DNA from: Leptobrachium leishanense
Taxonomy: Eukaryota > Chordata > Amphibia > Anura > Megophryidae
Length of the DNA: 64,000 nt
Direction of reading: 5' to 3'
Assembly: GCA_009667805.1 (NCBI GenBank)
Contig: CM019068.1
Coordinates: forward strand, 7,993,733-8,057,732
Within the stretch, counting starts at the first letter, position 1. The number at the start of each line of letters is the position of its first letter. Under the pieces are notes generated by a model, which searched no databases, had not been told where the DNA came from, and saw only the letters and a list, made by a program, of their open reading frames with translations. The position numbers were made by a program, and so were the translations under genes. Shown here in pieces: positions 1 to 10,076 of this stretch.

Positions 1-208
1 GACAATCCCCCAGACATGGCCGTATAAACCATGAACCGGGTTCATGCAACATGGTATATTTCCATATGGGAAACCACGGGCGGTCTTGAATGAGTGGTGA
101 AATCACAACTGCATTGCCCCTATCCGTGGCGCTTCTGATGCGTGACCTTTCCGTTGTTGTAGAGAACCAGCATCTATGAAAGAGTAACAAACAGGGTGGG
201 TGGGTGGG
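1..208. other. Non-coding sequence, nothing recognised
   Basis: No open frame, RNA gene or repeat structure is recognised apart from a short GGGT run near 191-208. It lies just before the first copy of a 250-bp repeat that recurs near 10.1 kb. Confidence 0.4.
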
Positions 209-457
209 AGTAAAAGAAATTAACTGCAATACACAAACTGCCCCCACGCCTTGTCTTTTATACCCCCCTTCCCCATCCCTCCATTGTTCCTCTCCCTATT
301 GCATCCAATCACAAATCGGCCATGCTTCAGCTCATTAAGCAAAAAAGCCCCCATGCCTGATCCCATAGAACGAAGGGAACTCACTCCCTTTCACTCTTGT
401 GTAATACAGGGATAATTCTTAAACCTTGCTCAATCCTAATTAGTCTCTCTCTCGAAC
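209..457 (+). repeat. Dispersed direct repeat, copy 1
   Basis: This segment of about 249 bp recurs almost unchanged at 10077-10327. The match begins at AGTAAAAGAAA and ends at CTCTCTCGAAC, with only a few substitutions and small indels. It has no coding potential. The two copies flank a 9.6-kb stretch containing the minus-strand Ngaro remnant and the young gypsy element. They could be an interspersed repeat or the terminal repeats of an older nested element. Confidence 0.85.
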
Positions 458-690
458 TAAGAATTATACCCCTATTCTCTTCTTACAACTTCTCCCATGT
501 AAGTTGCCTTCTTAATACCAACTAACCCCCCCTCCCCCTCCCTTTTCCCGTAAATGAAAACACAACAAAGTATTGGCATTTTGAAAAGGTCACGTCTTTT
601 ATTACTTAAGGCCAAATTCTTTGCCTCTAAGGCAGAATTATTATTATCGATCCTCGTATGCCAAATACGCTACACCAGATAACACTGGCA

Positions 691-928
691 GCCAGATAAC
701 ACTGGCAACTGCAATGCACCACAAGCATTGCCCAGAAATAGCGCCCCATGTGGCTAAGCAGGATGACCACACGTCTGCTCAGTGTATTTTTATGGCAGAT
801 AGCAGGCCGAGAGGATCTGCAAACCAGGAAGGCACCTGAGCCTGGCCGTATGAAACCACAACTCACCCCGTACCCTGCAGACCCTCCCCCCACTATCGCC
901 CTCCACATGCCAGGCCGCCTATTTCACC
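691..928 (+). repeat. Tandem non-coding duplication, copy 1
   Basis: About 240 bp here is repeated in the same orientation at 1106-1346 with moderate divergence. Shared landmarks include GCCGAGAGGATCTGCAAACC and CCGTACCCTGCAGACCC. It lies just downstream, in element orientation, of the minus-strand Ngaro remnant. It may therefore be one of that element's split direct repeats, but this is inference. Confidence 0.75.
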
Positions 929-1105
929 GCCACCAAAAGCGAGGACCCTCTTTTTACTGGCACCAATAAAAAGCCGTGACCTTTCCTCTTACCCCACAAA
1001 AGGCTCCTTATCGTGCCTTCAATGAAGAGTGTGTTCCCAGCCTTATCACTCCTTCAATGAACTCCTCACTTCTTGCTCCTATTTCGGGGTGCTCCAAAAC
1101 CATTG

Positions 1106-1346
1106 CCAGATAGCATCGGCAAATGCAATGCACCACACATATTGCCCAGAAATAGCGGCCCCACGTGGCTAAGTAGCGTGACCACGCGTCTACTCAGGGG
1201 TCTCTTTATATCGCAAATAGCAGGCCGAGAGGATCTGCAAACCAGGAAGGCACCTGAGCTTGGCCGTACGAAACCACACTCACACCCGTACCCTGCAGAC
1301 CCTCCCCCTACCATTGCATCCCACGTGCCAGGCCGCTATTTCACCA
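1106..1346 (+). repeat. Tandem non-coding duplication, copy 2
   Basis: This is the second copy of the 691-928 sequence. The duplicated block abuts the point where the SGNH reading of the neighbouring Ngaro remnant breaks off (about 1365). That is where Ngaro-type terminal repeats would be expected. Confidence 0.75.
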
Positions 1347-1369
1347 CTCACAATACCTATCTCTTCTCT

Positions 1370-1612
1370 AGCTGTCCCCTAAATGTAGTACCATAATATC
1401 TGGCTTACCCCTCTTTCTCCTGGATGTCTTTGCTATTCCCAATAACTGCCCCACCCCCTACCTTGCTTCCCTATCCATCTAATCCCTACTTCAATTACGC
1501 TGCACCCTGGGGTTACTCCTCTCTTGGTGCCAGCAGCATGACTCTCCATCCAGTGCACATAGGAGTGTCCCAGGATCCGCACTTTCATTGCGTGTCCTGC
1601 AAATAACCAAAA
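1370..1612 (-). pseudogene. SGNH/GDSL-hydrolase-like domain fragment of Ngaro copy 1
   Basis: The minus strand at about 1515-1600 reads ILGHSYVHWMESHA, matching block I of the SGNH hydrolase in the second Ngaro copy (IVGHSFIHWAA), including the putative nucleophilic serine. Farther on, near 1375-1410, a block-III-like PDIMVLHLG is seen in another frame before a stop. The domain is then cut off by the tandem duplication at 1106-1346, so the block V Asp/His pair is missing. The role of this domain in Ngaro elements is not established. Confidence 0.65.
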
Positions 1613-1734
1613 TGTAAACTATTAACTGTAATGCACACACACACAGTGTACCAGAACTGAAAAGAAACCAAAAGTAAAAAGGAAACAAATTATTATTATT
1701 AAAACATAACAATTGTTCCCCATAAGTTTTCCCT

Positions 1735-2440
1735 TCATTTCTTTAATGACCTCACATATCTCCTATACACTTCCCATTTCCATCTCCCCATCTTTTTAAT
1801 TCGATCCTTTGGGTAACCCAATTCTGCCTCAGTACCAGCAGCTCCTATCCTGAAAGAATGGGGGCAAATGTAACTCCCCTTTCAACCAAGCCCCTCCGTG
1901 GCCTGCTGCGGAACATTTTGAATTGATACCCGGACAAGTTAGTACCACCCTTGTGCCCCAGAACATGCGACCGTTTGAAGGAGTCGCCTCCAAGTATCCC
2001 CTCATACATACCACTGAGCATACTTCCCCACCATGGGCACCTAGAGCAATTGTTTCCTCAATCCTTAGGGCAGCTGTAAAACTAAAACAAATGCTGCCCT
2101 ACAAAGATTGTTATCAGCTCCATCTTATCTCCTACTTGTACTCTGCTGTCAAGATCTTCCTCACCACGAATTGTTTAGCCCAGTCCTCCTCTTCCTATAA
2201 CCGAGCAAAGTATGAAATACCACTAAATAGTTCCAAGCTGTCCCTTATCGACTTACCGCCGAACTTCAGTAGCTATTTGAAAACCACATTCTGCCCTACC
2301 TCCTCTGTCCCTTTAAAACTTGATCCAACCCTTTCACTGCTTGCTCTACGGTGCCCATGTCTACTGCAACAACAATCTCCTCACCAAATCATTGATGCCC
2401 TCTAACTGCTCCCCATCTGGCAAAGAAATGGAGGGCAGTG
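1735..2440 (-). pseudogene. Tyrosine recombinase remnant of Ngaro copy 1
   Basis: The C-terminal part at about 1740-1860 (minus strand) can be read without a stop. It contains HSFRIGAA, the H-x-x-R motif of tyrosine recombinases, then KKMGRWKWEVYRRYVR, where a tyrosine is the expected nucleophile. Toward 2440 the N-terminal part is badly broken by stops. In living elements this enzyme inserts the circular cDNA. This copy cannot make it. Confidence 0.7.
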
Positions 2441-2451
2441 TTCACCCTGGA

Positions 2452-2566
2452 ATTTTTTTTTATTTTTTTTTTATTATTAATTATAATTTTTTTTTTTTTT
2501 TATTATTATTAATTCTTATTTTTATTTTTATTTATTTATTTTTATTATTATAATTTTTTTTTCCTC
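2452..2566. repeat. T/A-rich low-complexity tract
   Basis: Runs of T mixed with ATTATT fill this stretch, with no gene content. It interrupts the Ngaro copy 1 frame between RNase H and recombinase. A similar T-rich tract occupies 2797-2853. Confidence 0.85.
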
Positions 2567-2589
2567 CTCCCCCCTCCCGGTGCCAAATG

Positions 2590-2960
2590 TCGGAACACAT
2601 CCCACCTGAAACTGGACAATGTATCCGCCACCACTTCCTTACCCCCGGTATGTGATTTGCCGTGAAATTAATATTGCTTTTCAAACATATCAACACCAAA
2701 TACCTGACATAGGCTACAACCTGCGGTGATGATGCAGACATGTTATTCAGCACTTGCACCACACCTTGACTATCAGACCCAAAAAAAGGGGGGGAGGGAT
2801 GTTTTTTTTTTTTTTTATTTATTTTTTTTTTTTTTATTATTTCTTTTTTAATTCTATCCCCCACAGTGGTATTGCCCCGACGATTGGAAAATAAAAAATT
2901 CCAGAAACACCAAGCTTTGCACCCATCCATTGAATCCACTCCTGGGCCATTTGCCTGCTC
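2590..2960 (-). pseudogene. RNase H remnant of Ngaro copy 1
   Basis: The minus strand reads SDSQGVVQVLNNMSASSP followed by a segment ending NFTANHIPG. These match the RNase H region of DIRS-like and Ngaro elements, compared with DNMSVVQVVNRMSS in the second copy. An earlier fragment (FPIVGAIPLWG, about 2860-2890) is separated by the T-rich tract 2797-2853. It is a broken domain of the dead Ngaro copy. Confidence 0.7.
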
Positions 2961-3069
2961 CCCATTTGAAATTACACTAGACCATTTGATCTTAATGTCT
3001 GGCCATTTCCCCCAAACCACCTACAATTCTCCCCGATCAACTAAACTTATATTGTAACCCCCCCGATCC

Positions 3070-3430
3070 TACCTCATTCTCCAGTCCCTTTGGAACCCGC
3101 TACCATGAAATCGTCCAAGTAATGTACTATACGTCTCCTCCCCACTCTCTTCTCCACTAAGCAATGCAAAAAAGTAGGAAGCCTTTAAAAAGGGAGCACG
3201 GGATATTGCCCACCCCAATGGGTAAACAGATATCGATGTAAAATTACCAATCAAATTTCCACCCCATTAAAAGAAAACCCCCTGGACACAGCGGTACGGC
3301 CTGAAGGCTGCCTCTAGATCAAGCATAGGTAACTCTGTCCCCTCGCCAGCTAACCTTACCAAAATCACCACCTTATTGAATGAATGGTAGCTAACAGAAA
3401 CATCTTCCCTACTTATTGCCTCTGCAAAGA
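3070..3430 (-). pseudogene. Reverse transcriptase remnant of Ngaro copy 1
   Basis: On the minus strand around 3085-3135 the sequence reads VHYLDDFMVAGSKGTGE, a clear RT active-site box with both aspartates. Upstream pieces such as LAGEGTELPMLDLEAAFR (about 3290-3340) match the Ngaro RT palm. They lie in other frames, so several indels separate them. The start of RT and all of gag are missing. Confidence 0.7.
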
Positions 3431-3904
3431 AACGTCCGTCCCAATGTTTATTTGTATGTAGTTTCCTTACATTCCCTTGCTCTGTGTATCATGTAGAGTA
3501 TTGTATTCCCTCTGTATAGCGTAACCTCTGTATTACGATCCAGTCTTTGTATAGTGTACACCCCCTGTAAGTAATGAATCCCTTTTGTTTTCACATGCTT
3601 CCATCAGCCCCTCCCCACCCACCAGCAACTAAGGTCACCAGCTCACTGTTATCTGATCCATTGTTTGCATCGGAGAGTGACTCCATTGTTTGTGCACCTT
3701 CCCCCTCTGTATGTGTGTGTCCCCTTGCGAAATGTAAATAACGCCGTCTCCACTTTGAGTTGAGAAAGAGCAAAGATGTTCTGTACATTAGTGGCTACAT
3801 TGTCCTCCATTTTATGAGTCCTCAGCCCTGGAATCCCTTATCAATAGAACCAAGCTGCACATGTGAAAGTCTGTAACCTCCGTCCACAATGAAACTGATT
3901 CTTG
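3431..3904. other. Non-coding sequence, nothing recognised
   Basis: No coding homology or repeat structure is recognised. This stretch is the left flank of the young gypsy insertion. Confidence 0.4.
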
Positions 3905-3909
3905 CTTAG
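3905..3909. repeat. Target site duplication CTTAG (left) of gypsy element
   Basis: CTTAG lies directly before the left LTR and is repeated directly after the right LTR at 8174-8178. A 5-bp duplication is typical of Ty3/gypsy integrases and fixes the element boundaries. Confidence 0.9.
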
Positions 3910-5006
3910 TGTGACGGAACGCGATGGTACTGTCCGCCTGTGGGTGTGCTACAATCTGCGTTAACCCCCGTTTGATTATGCTGACGGCCCGACTACCGAG
4001 TATCGTAACCCTCGGCGTCTCGAGCGGCCGGTTGGGACTTGGTGACAGGGAGGGCGAGTATAGAAGGGAACCTCGGAGTGAGTCCAGCCCGACCACTGAG
4101 GGACGGCCCTCAGCGTCCCGAGCAGCTGGTCACTGACCTGTCTTGGGGTTCGTTCCGGTCGGGAATCTGATCGGATTCTTCTCCCCTGCTGTTCGGATCT
4201 TTCAGCGGTGAATCAGGAAGATGATCGACCGGCCCGGAATATTCGGATCGTCCGGTGACCGATGCGGGCACACACTCCGTGGCACTAATTATTCGGATCT
4301 CCCGGCAGATCGTTACCGTGACGATTAATCAGGGTATTCGGAACGCGTAGCGGTCGATGCACTCCCGCACTAGACTGGATCTCCGAGTCCCCCAGTAGCT
4401 GGATACGGTGATGCGCAACCGGTCCGAATATTCGAATCGCGCGGCAGTCGAGGCGCCCGCGCTGTACCTCAACTCGCTCCGCGGTACCGGCGCCCAGTAA
4501 TCTTTCAGTTCAATCTGACAATCGCGCTGGATTGCAGAAGCACTCAGGAATGAGAGACATGAGGCACAGCTGCATGAACTCAAAAACTCTTTTATTTAAC
4601 ACAAAACTCATGCATTTATAACTTTCCCCATGCGCTCCACATTTGGGAAAACCCCCTGTCCGCCCCACGGGTACTATTGGCTCATATGATTCGGGGAGTT
4701 GCCGATTCGAAACCGGAAGTTCCGAATCGGCCATCTTGCGATCCGGCCGGAAGGTCCGAATCGGCCATCTTCCCCTCATGATCCACCCGATCGGAACACG
4801 AGGCGATGGAAAATGGCGGCAACCGCGGCAGACCTAGTCCGGCATACTGTACACATTACAACACGACATTTTTATTTACAGGTACTCCTTTCTCCCCTCC
4901 AGAACGCGCAGGATAGTTGGTGCAACGGCACAAACACACAGTTTTATGGTAGGTCAATGTCCTGAACCCCCATCTCTGGCTGAGAGTGTTGGGCCAGTCC
5001 ATCACA
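3910..5006 (-). repeat. 3' LTR of gypsy element
   Basis: This LTR is 1,097 bp, the same length as the other LTR (7077-8173). Differences noted by eye are C/T near 4024, C/A near 4317, T/G near 4589, C/T near 4668 and G/A near 4864. On the minus strand a poly(A) signal AATAAA is present (complement of 4591-4596). The end of the RNase H reading frame extends about 60 bp into this LTR. Confidence 0.95.
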
Positions 5007-5441
5007 TTCCTCCCCCGCCCCAAAGTCCGACGCACCCGGTAGGACTCCCACGGGTCGTGCCGGGGTAGTCGGTACTCCACTCTCCACCAGGTTCAGAGCC
5101 GACCGCCGTGACAATCCGTCGGCATTACCATTCTGTGCTCCCGGTCGGTACTGAATGGTGAAGTTGAAAGGCTGCAGTGCCAAGCTCCACCGCAGCAGTC
5201 GGCCATTCTCTCCCGCCACCCGGTTGAGCCACACCAGAGGATTATGGTCCGTTAGTACAGTGAAAGACCGCCCATACACATATGGCTGAAACTTCCGTAG
5301 GGCCCAGACCAGAGCCAGACACTCCTTCTCCACCGCAGCATACCCCACCTCCCGCGGTAGCAGTTTTCGGCTAATGAAGGCCACTGGATGATCTCCCCCG
5401 TCGTCCCCCACTTGGCTCAGGACAGCTCCCAGTCCGAACAT
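4944..5441 (-). pseudogene. RNase H domain of gypsy pol (5'-truncated)
   Basis: This is the C-terminal end of a gypsy polyprotein. The frame includes DASMFGLGAVLSQ, the start of the RNase H fold with its first catalytic Asp. It then has FISRKLLPREVGYAAVEKE with the catalytic Glu, LTDHNPLVWL with the next Asp, and GNADGLSR near the domain end. No integrase follows: the frame passes through the polypurine tract into the LTR and stops at the GVQDIDLP end. The upstream RT fingers and palm are absent, because the deletion joins the protease frame to this domain near 5440-5465. The first in-frame Met lies inside the domain, so this piece is probably not translated alone. Confidence 0.88.
5007..5021 (-). 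promoter_or_regulatory. Polypurine tract next to 3' LTR
   Basis: The minus strand reads GGGGCGGGGGAGGAA immediately before the LTR. This is the expected primer site for plus-strand DNA synthesis. Confidence 0.85.
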
Positions 5442-6094
5442 GGACGCGTCTGGGTCCCTCTCGGAGTGCTATTGCTGTGTCGTTGGCTCTGTAGTCTAGT
5501 GGTGACTGGCGTGGCCGCTTCCATGGAGTACGCAGAGATCAGTCGTCCCAGATCATTACCGAGGAGCACCTCGGCCGGTAGTTGGTTCAATAACCCCACT
5601 CTCACTACTTTCTCCCCGGATCCCCAGTCCAGGTGAACCCGGGCCGTCTCCAGCCGGATAACTTTACCACCCGCCACTCGCACTGCAACCGTATTTCGTA
5701 ACCGGTCGTTCTGCTGCACTAAGTGAGGCCGAACCAAAGTGATCGTAGCCCCAGAGTCTCGAAGTCCTTCAGCCGCCCTCCCATTGACCCACACCGCCTG
5801 GCGATGGTGATGGCGATTATCAGCCGCGGCAGCTTGTACCGGGTCCGCCTCGTGCAGTCGCTCCCATTCTTCCGGAGCTTCCGGCCAGGGAAGATCAGCG
5901 TCGTAACAATGGGTAGACTGGGATGGTCTAGGAGAAGGTCGTGCTAAGTCTGGTCGGTTGGGGCAGTTCTGCTTATAATGTCCGTCTTGGTTACATCCAT
6001 AGCAGCGTATGTTGGCCATGTGGTTGGGTCGACTGGGGGGTCGGGCAGCCAGGGGCCGGACCGTCGGTGCTGGAGTGAGCACGGCAGGGATCAC
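5417..6094 (-). CDS. Gypsy zinc-knuckle and aspartic protease frame
   Basis: This frame of about 225 codons lies in the -1 frame relative to gag and overlaps the gag stop. It holds a CCHC zinc knuckle (Cys31, Cys34, His39, Cys44; CYGCNQDGHYKQNC) that would bind genomic RNA. Next is a retropepsin-like domain with D-S-G at about residues 113-115 and a later VLLGNDLG segment. The nominal start is a GTG codon, so translation more likely comes from -1 frameshifting out of gag than from a separate start. The C-terminal end (about 10 codons) is out-of-frame RNase H sequence, marking the deletion junction. The protease itself looks intact. Confidence 0.85.
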   Translation of the reverse strand: MIPAVLTPAPTVRPLAARPPSRPNHMANIRCYGCNQDGHYKQNCPNRPDLARPSPRPSQSTHCYDADLPWPEAPEEWERLHEADPVQAAAADNRHHHRQAVWVNGRAAEGLRDSGATITLVRPHLVQQNDRLRNTVAVRVAGGKVIRLETARVHLDWGSGEKVVRVGLLNQLPAEVLLGNDLGRLISAYSMEAATPVTTRLQSQRHSNSTPRGTQTRPCSDWELS

Positions 6095-7014
6095 CGGTCG
6101 GAGGGGTAACGGCCGTTCCCCCCCGCGACTTTCCGCGTGTCAGCATATTCATCGGCCCAAATAGCTGCTTGCTGTACAGTTCGGGGTTTCTTGTCCCGCA
6201 CCCACTCCCGGATGGCGGCGGGGGTATGTTCGAAGAACTGCTCCAGCAGTAGTAATTGTGTGATCTCGGGTACAGTCTCGGCTTTGCTCCCCGAAAACCA
6301 CGTGCGTAAATCCCGCTGCAGTCGGTGAGCCCACTCCACATGGGTAGCGCCACTAGGTCGGCGAGAGTTTCTGAACTTGGCTCGACTGGCTTCTGGGGTC
6401 ACGGCGAACCGGCTCAGCAGCGCCTGTTTCACGTGCCCATAGTTGGTGGCTTCCTCGTCTGGCACGGTGCGGTAGGCCTCCGCGGCCCGCCCGGTCAATT
6501 TGCACGCCAGGATTCTTACCCAGTCGGTGGGGTGGACCTCATGTACTTGACACACCCGTTCAAAATCTTGGAGATAGCTCTCTATCTCCTCGTCGGTTTC
6601 GCGGAAGTCTTTAAACGCTTGAAAAGGTACCTTTCTCCCCGGGGATCGCTCTACCCGGGGGCTGCGGTCTCGCTGGCTCCGCACTTCGGCCAACCGGAGC
6701 TCGTGCTCGCGTTCCTTTCTCCGCTCTTCCTCCTGGCAGATCTCCCGAACCAGGTGCTGCATCACTGCCTCTGTCGGGGCTGCTCCGTATAAGGCAGCCC
6801 ATTCCCGTACTTTCCTCTGTAGCTCGCTTTCGTCGGCTCCGGCCGCGACGATTACAGGTGGGTTGTCGGCGGGTAGCGCTGCGCTCGCCGTACCTTGATC
6901 CAACCATTGTAGCTCCTCTATTAGAATGTCCCGACTCTTGGAACCCGGAGTACCACCACGGTTCTCCAGCATGTTCCGCAAAGTGTCCCGTTTGTAATCA
7001 GCATATACTGACAT
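6091..7014 (-). CDS. Gypsy gag with SCAN-like capsid domain
   Basis: This open frame of 307 codons has a normal ATG start 63 bp inside the 5' LTR. It encodes the structural Gag protein. Residues about 1-60 are a novel-looking N-terminus and about 60-130 are a charged, probably helical Arg/Glu-rich segment. From about 130 a capsid C-terminal-like region begins with FKDFRETDEEIESYLQDFER and includes a WAHRLQRDLRTW helix and an EQFF helix. This resembles the SCAN domain, which is known to derive from Gmr1-type gypsy gag. The frame has no stop or shift, fitting the young age of the element. A run of seven G sits shortly before the stop. Confidence 0.9.
   Translation of the reverse strand: MSVYADYKRDTLRNMLENRGGTPGSKSRDILIEELQWLDQGTASAALPADNPPVIVAAGADESELQRKVREWAALYGAAPTEAVMQHLVREICQEEERRKEREHELRLAEVRSQRDRSPRVERSPGRKVPFQAFKDFRETDEEIESYLQDFERVCQVHEVHPTDWVRILACKLTGRAAEAYRTVPDEEATNYGHVKQALLSRFAVTPEASRAKFRNSRRPSGATHVEWAHRLQRDLRTWFSGSKAETVPEITQLLLLEQFFEHTPAAIREWVRDKKPRTVQQAAIWADEYADTRKVAGGNGRYPSDR
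6118..6124 (-). promoter_or_regulatory. Candidate -1 frameshift slippery run (G7) in gag
   Basis: On the minus strand, seven G residues are in register as G GGG GGG with the gag frame, 24 bp before the gag TGA. The protease frame is -1 relative to gag and is open across this site. A stimulatory RNA structure was not evaluated. Confidence 0.5.
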
Positions 7015-7057
7015 GATGGGTCCTTCGGGGAATCGATGTTATTGATTGCAGAGAGCG

Positions 7058-7075
7058 ATCCCACCGCTGCCACCA
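7058..7075 (-). promoter_or_regulatory. Primer binding site, tRNA-Leu type
   Basis: One base inside the 5' LTR the minus strand reads TGGTGGCAGCGGTGGGAT. This is an 18-base complement to the CCA-ended 3' terminus of vertebrate tRNA-Leu (AAG type, from recall). It identifies 7077-8173 as the 5' LTR. Confidence 0.85.
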
Positions 7076-7076
7076 G

Positions 7077-8173
7077 TGTGACGGAACGCGATGGTACTGT
7101 CCGCCTGTGGGTGTGCTACAATCTGCGTTAACCCCCGTTTGATTATGCTGACGGCCCGACTACCGAGTATCGTAACCCTCGGCGTCTCGAGTGGCCGGTT
7201 GGGACTTGGTGACAGGGAGGGCGAGTATAGAAGGGAACCTCGGAGTGAGTCCAGCCCGACCACTGAGGGACGGCCCTCAGCGTCCCGAGCAGCTGGTCAC
7301 TGACCTGTCTTGGGGTTCGTTCCGGTCGGGAATCTGATCGGATTCTTCTCCCCTGCTGTTCGGATCTTTCAGCGGTGAATCAGGAAGATGATCGACCGGC
7401 CCGGAATATTCGGATCGTCCGGTGACCGATGCGGGCACACACTCCGTGGCACTAATTATTCGGATCTCCCGGCAGATCGTTACAGTGACGATTAATCAGG
7501 GTATTCGGAACGCGTAGCGGTCGATGCACTCCCGCACTAGACTGGATCTCCGAGTCCCCCAGTAGCTGGATACGGTGATGCGCAACCGGTCCGAATATTC
7601 GAATCGCGCGGCAGTCGAGGCGCCCGCGCTGTACCTCAACTCGCTCCGCGGTACCGGCGCCCAGTAATCTTTCAGTTCAATCTGACAATCGCGCTGGATT
7701 GCAGAAGCACTCAGGAATGAGAGACATGAGGCACAGCTGCATGAACTCAAAAACTCGTTTATTTAACACAAAACTCATGCATTTATAACTTTCCCCATGC
7801 GCTCCACATTTGGGAAAACCCCCTGTCCGCCCCATGGGTACTATTGGCTCATATGATTCGGGGAGTTGCCGATTCGAAACCGGAAGTTCCGAATCGGCCA
7901 TCTTGCGATCCGGCCGGAAGGTCCGAATCGGCCATCTTCCCCTCATGATCCACCCGATCGGAACACGAGGCGATGGAAAATGGCGGCAACCGCGGCAGAC
8001 CTAGTCCGGCATACTGTACACATTACAACACAACATTTTTATTTACAGGTACTCCTTTCTCCCCTCCAGAACGCGCAGGATAGTTGGTGCAACGGCACAA
8101 ACACACAGTTTTATGGTAGGTCAATGTCCTGAACCCCCATCTCTGGCTGAGAGTGTTGGGCCAGTCCATCACA
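7077..8173 (-). repeat. 5' LTR of gypsy element
   Basis: This is the 1,097-bp partner of 3910-5006 and is nearly identical to it. It carries the minus-strand promoter for gag. No convincing TATA box was found. Confidence 0.95.
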
Positions 8174-8178
8174 CTTAG
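8174..8178. repeat. Target site duplication CTTAG (right) of gypsy element
   Basis: An exact copy of 3905-3909 lies immediately outside the right LTR. Confidence 0.9.
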
Positions 8179-10076
8179 TATATGAATCTATAGACCTGAA
8201 GTTAAATCAACCGAACTAACCTAATGACACAGCATTTGCTAACATACAGAATCACTGTTTAGTTGATAAGCCTCTTCAGAAATTATAACAGACACATTTA
8301 GATGTGTATTTGGTTAGTAATTGTTATATATTCATAAATCTGGCAGAAACAATCTGGATTAATTTAGTTGCGCAAATGTAAATTAAACAGATTGTACAGT
8401 TACTGCTGCAGCCCTTCCTCATTGGCAGAAGCACATGTGACTTTTTGAGGTTTAAGATGGCTGCCAGCCATGCGGTCACTGACTACCTATGTTTATAAGA
8501 TCATACAGACTATACAAATAATAAGGTTTGATCAAGTATTACAAAGTGAAGCAAATATCAACGAGCATATTCTAGCTAACAATGCAAATCACTAGAACGG
8601 ATAAATTAGCGCGTATTTAACCCAATAGATAACACACACACACGCATATAGTATATTATCAACATAGCGACAAATTCACCGAATTAATACACTTAATACT
8701 TATCCCCTCCCAGGCTTTATTACGATGATGGTACAAGTGTGAAATAAGAGTGAGTTACTGCACATGTTTCCTCTATTCCTGAAATAAGTCTCTCCTCTCC
8801 CTCAATAAAGACAAAGTTACCGTTCTAAATAATTATTTACTCAACTGTAGCAATTGCTCAAAACAAAAGATTGTACATTACTGCTGTGTCACTTTAAAAA
8901 TTGCAACAATTAGAATAGTGAACTTAAATACATTATACAAATTAATTTGTTCACCAACTTATTGCTTAGCCCTTGGGGTTACTCCAACATTATTTAAAAC
9001 ACACAGCACTTTGAATAACCCTGTAAATCATAACCCACATAAAAGGCCAGCATGTGAAGCTGCTTGAGAATCTACTAAAGGTGTTACTCAGCAATGCACG
9101 TATGGTGCTTTTCTCATTCGGCACACTATAGAGTTATAGTGACTAATGTCCAGTGATTCAGTCTGTTATATCAAGTTCCTATGTGTGATTACATTCCCTT
9201 TGTGTTGTCTCCGTGTGCTATGGCTAGGTCCTTGTGGGGTCTCCGTGTGCTATGGCTAGGTTTCTGTGTGTTTCTATTGTGTGATTACGGCGTGTTATAG
9301 CAAGTTTTTATTTTACTTTTATGTTTATTATAATATATATATATATTTTTTTTTTATTTCTCTTAGTGTTATACTACATTAGTGATTTCAGTGTGTTATA
9401 GAGAGGAATTTCGTGATTTCAGGGTGTATGATAGCTACATCATTAGCGTGACTTTGTGTGTTATACCGAGGTCCTACGTGTGATTTCACTATGTATAGTG
9501 AGTTCCTACTGTGTGTATGGTGCGGGCACATGCGTGTATAGGGAGGCCCTTTGTTTGTTTACGGTGTTTATATGGGTTGCTTATTATGTTTTTGGCTGCA
9601 GCCATGGATGATACTAAAATTGGACGGTCAGTCATGTGCTATACTGAGCACATAAACTAATAAGGCACAGCAGTCCACAAACAGCCAAAGCAAAATTACT
9701 GGAAATCCTAATGCCCCTAATAACATACAAAACAACAAATCACTGAATTCTGGCAGAGTTATCCCAGACCATTAACCCATTAGAAATTACTATCACGCAG
9801 CTGGACACCAAATGAACAAGGAATACAGTATTGCAAATTGAAACAAATATAAATAAGCATCCACTAAATAAACCTACAGATCCGTACAATGGGAAACCCA
9901 CACCTATCCTTCCAATAAATAATGGAACTAGGAATATATATATATATAGCAGACTTATGATAATAGAGTATGCATAACAGATAGATACTGCAAGTAATAC
10001 TTATCCAGTCATTGGTTTTCATACGATGATGGTGATGCAAAATGGAGCTCGCCGCCGCCCTGTCTCTGAAGTTCTT
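8179..10076. repeat. AT-rich non-coding DNA with weak internal duplication
   Basis: No coding homology is seen. Segments near 8520-8735 and 9815-10035 look like diverged copies: both run from a GYAAATTGAAACAAATAT-like stretch to ACTTATCC followed by ACGATGATGG. Within 9208-9261 the motif TCTCCGTGTGCTATGGCTAG occurs twice, inside a loosely repetitive GTGTGNTAT-rich region (about 9170-9550). Confidence 0.45.

Larger units (their letters stand above)
1365..3430 (-). mobile_element. Decayed Ngaro (DIRS-order) retrotransposon, copy 1
   Basis: Reading the minus strand, pieces of reverse transcriptase, RNase H, tyrosine recombinase and an SGNH hydrolase follow each other in the order known for Ngaro retrotransposons. 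The element is 5'-truncated near 3430 and has no recognisable gag. Frameshifts, stops and two T-rich low-complexity insertions (2452-2566 and 2797-2853) break the frames, so the copy is dead. Key motifs survive in pieces: Y-L-D-D in RT, HSFRIGAA plus a downstream tyrosine in the recombinase, and GHSYVHW in the hydrolase. A second, longer Ngaro copy lies at 12.1-17.1 kb on the plus strand and confirms the domain order. Confidence 0.8.
3910..8173 (-). mobile_element. Young, internally deleted Ty3/gypsy element (SCAN-like gag, Gmr1-like)
   Basis: This 4,264-bp element reads on the minus strand. It has two 1,097-bp LTRs that start and end with TGTGA/TCACA, a 5-bp target duplication, a tRNA-Leu-type primer binding site, an intact gag, a zinc knuckle plus protease, and an RNase H that runs straight into the 3' LTR. 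Integrase and the RT core are missing between protease and RNase H. With RNase H last, the gene order fits Gmr1-type gypsy elements, in which integrase precedes RT. A single internal deletion would then explain both losses. The LTRs differ at about five positions by eye, so insertion was recent. This copy cannot move by its own enzymes. Confidence 0.93.
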
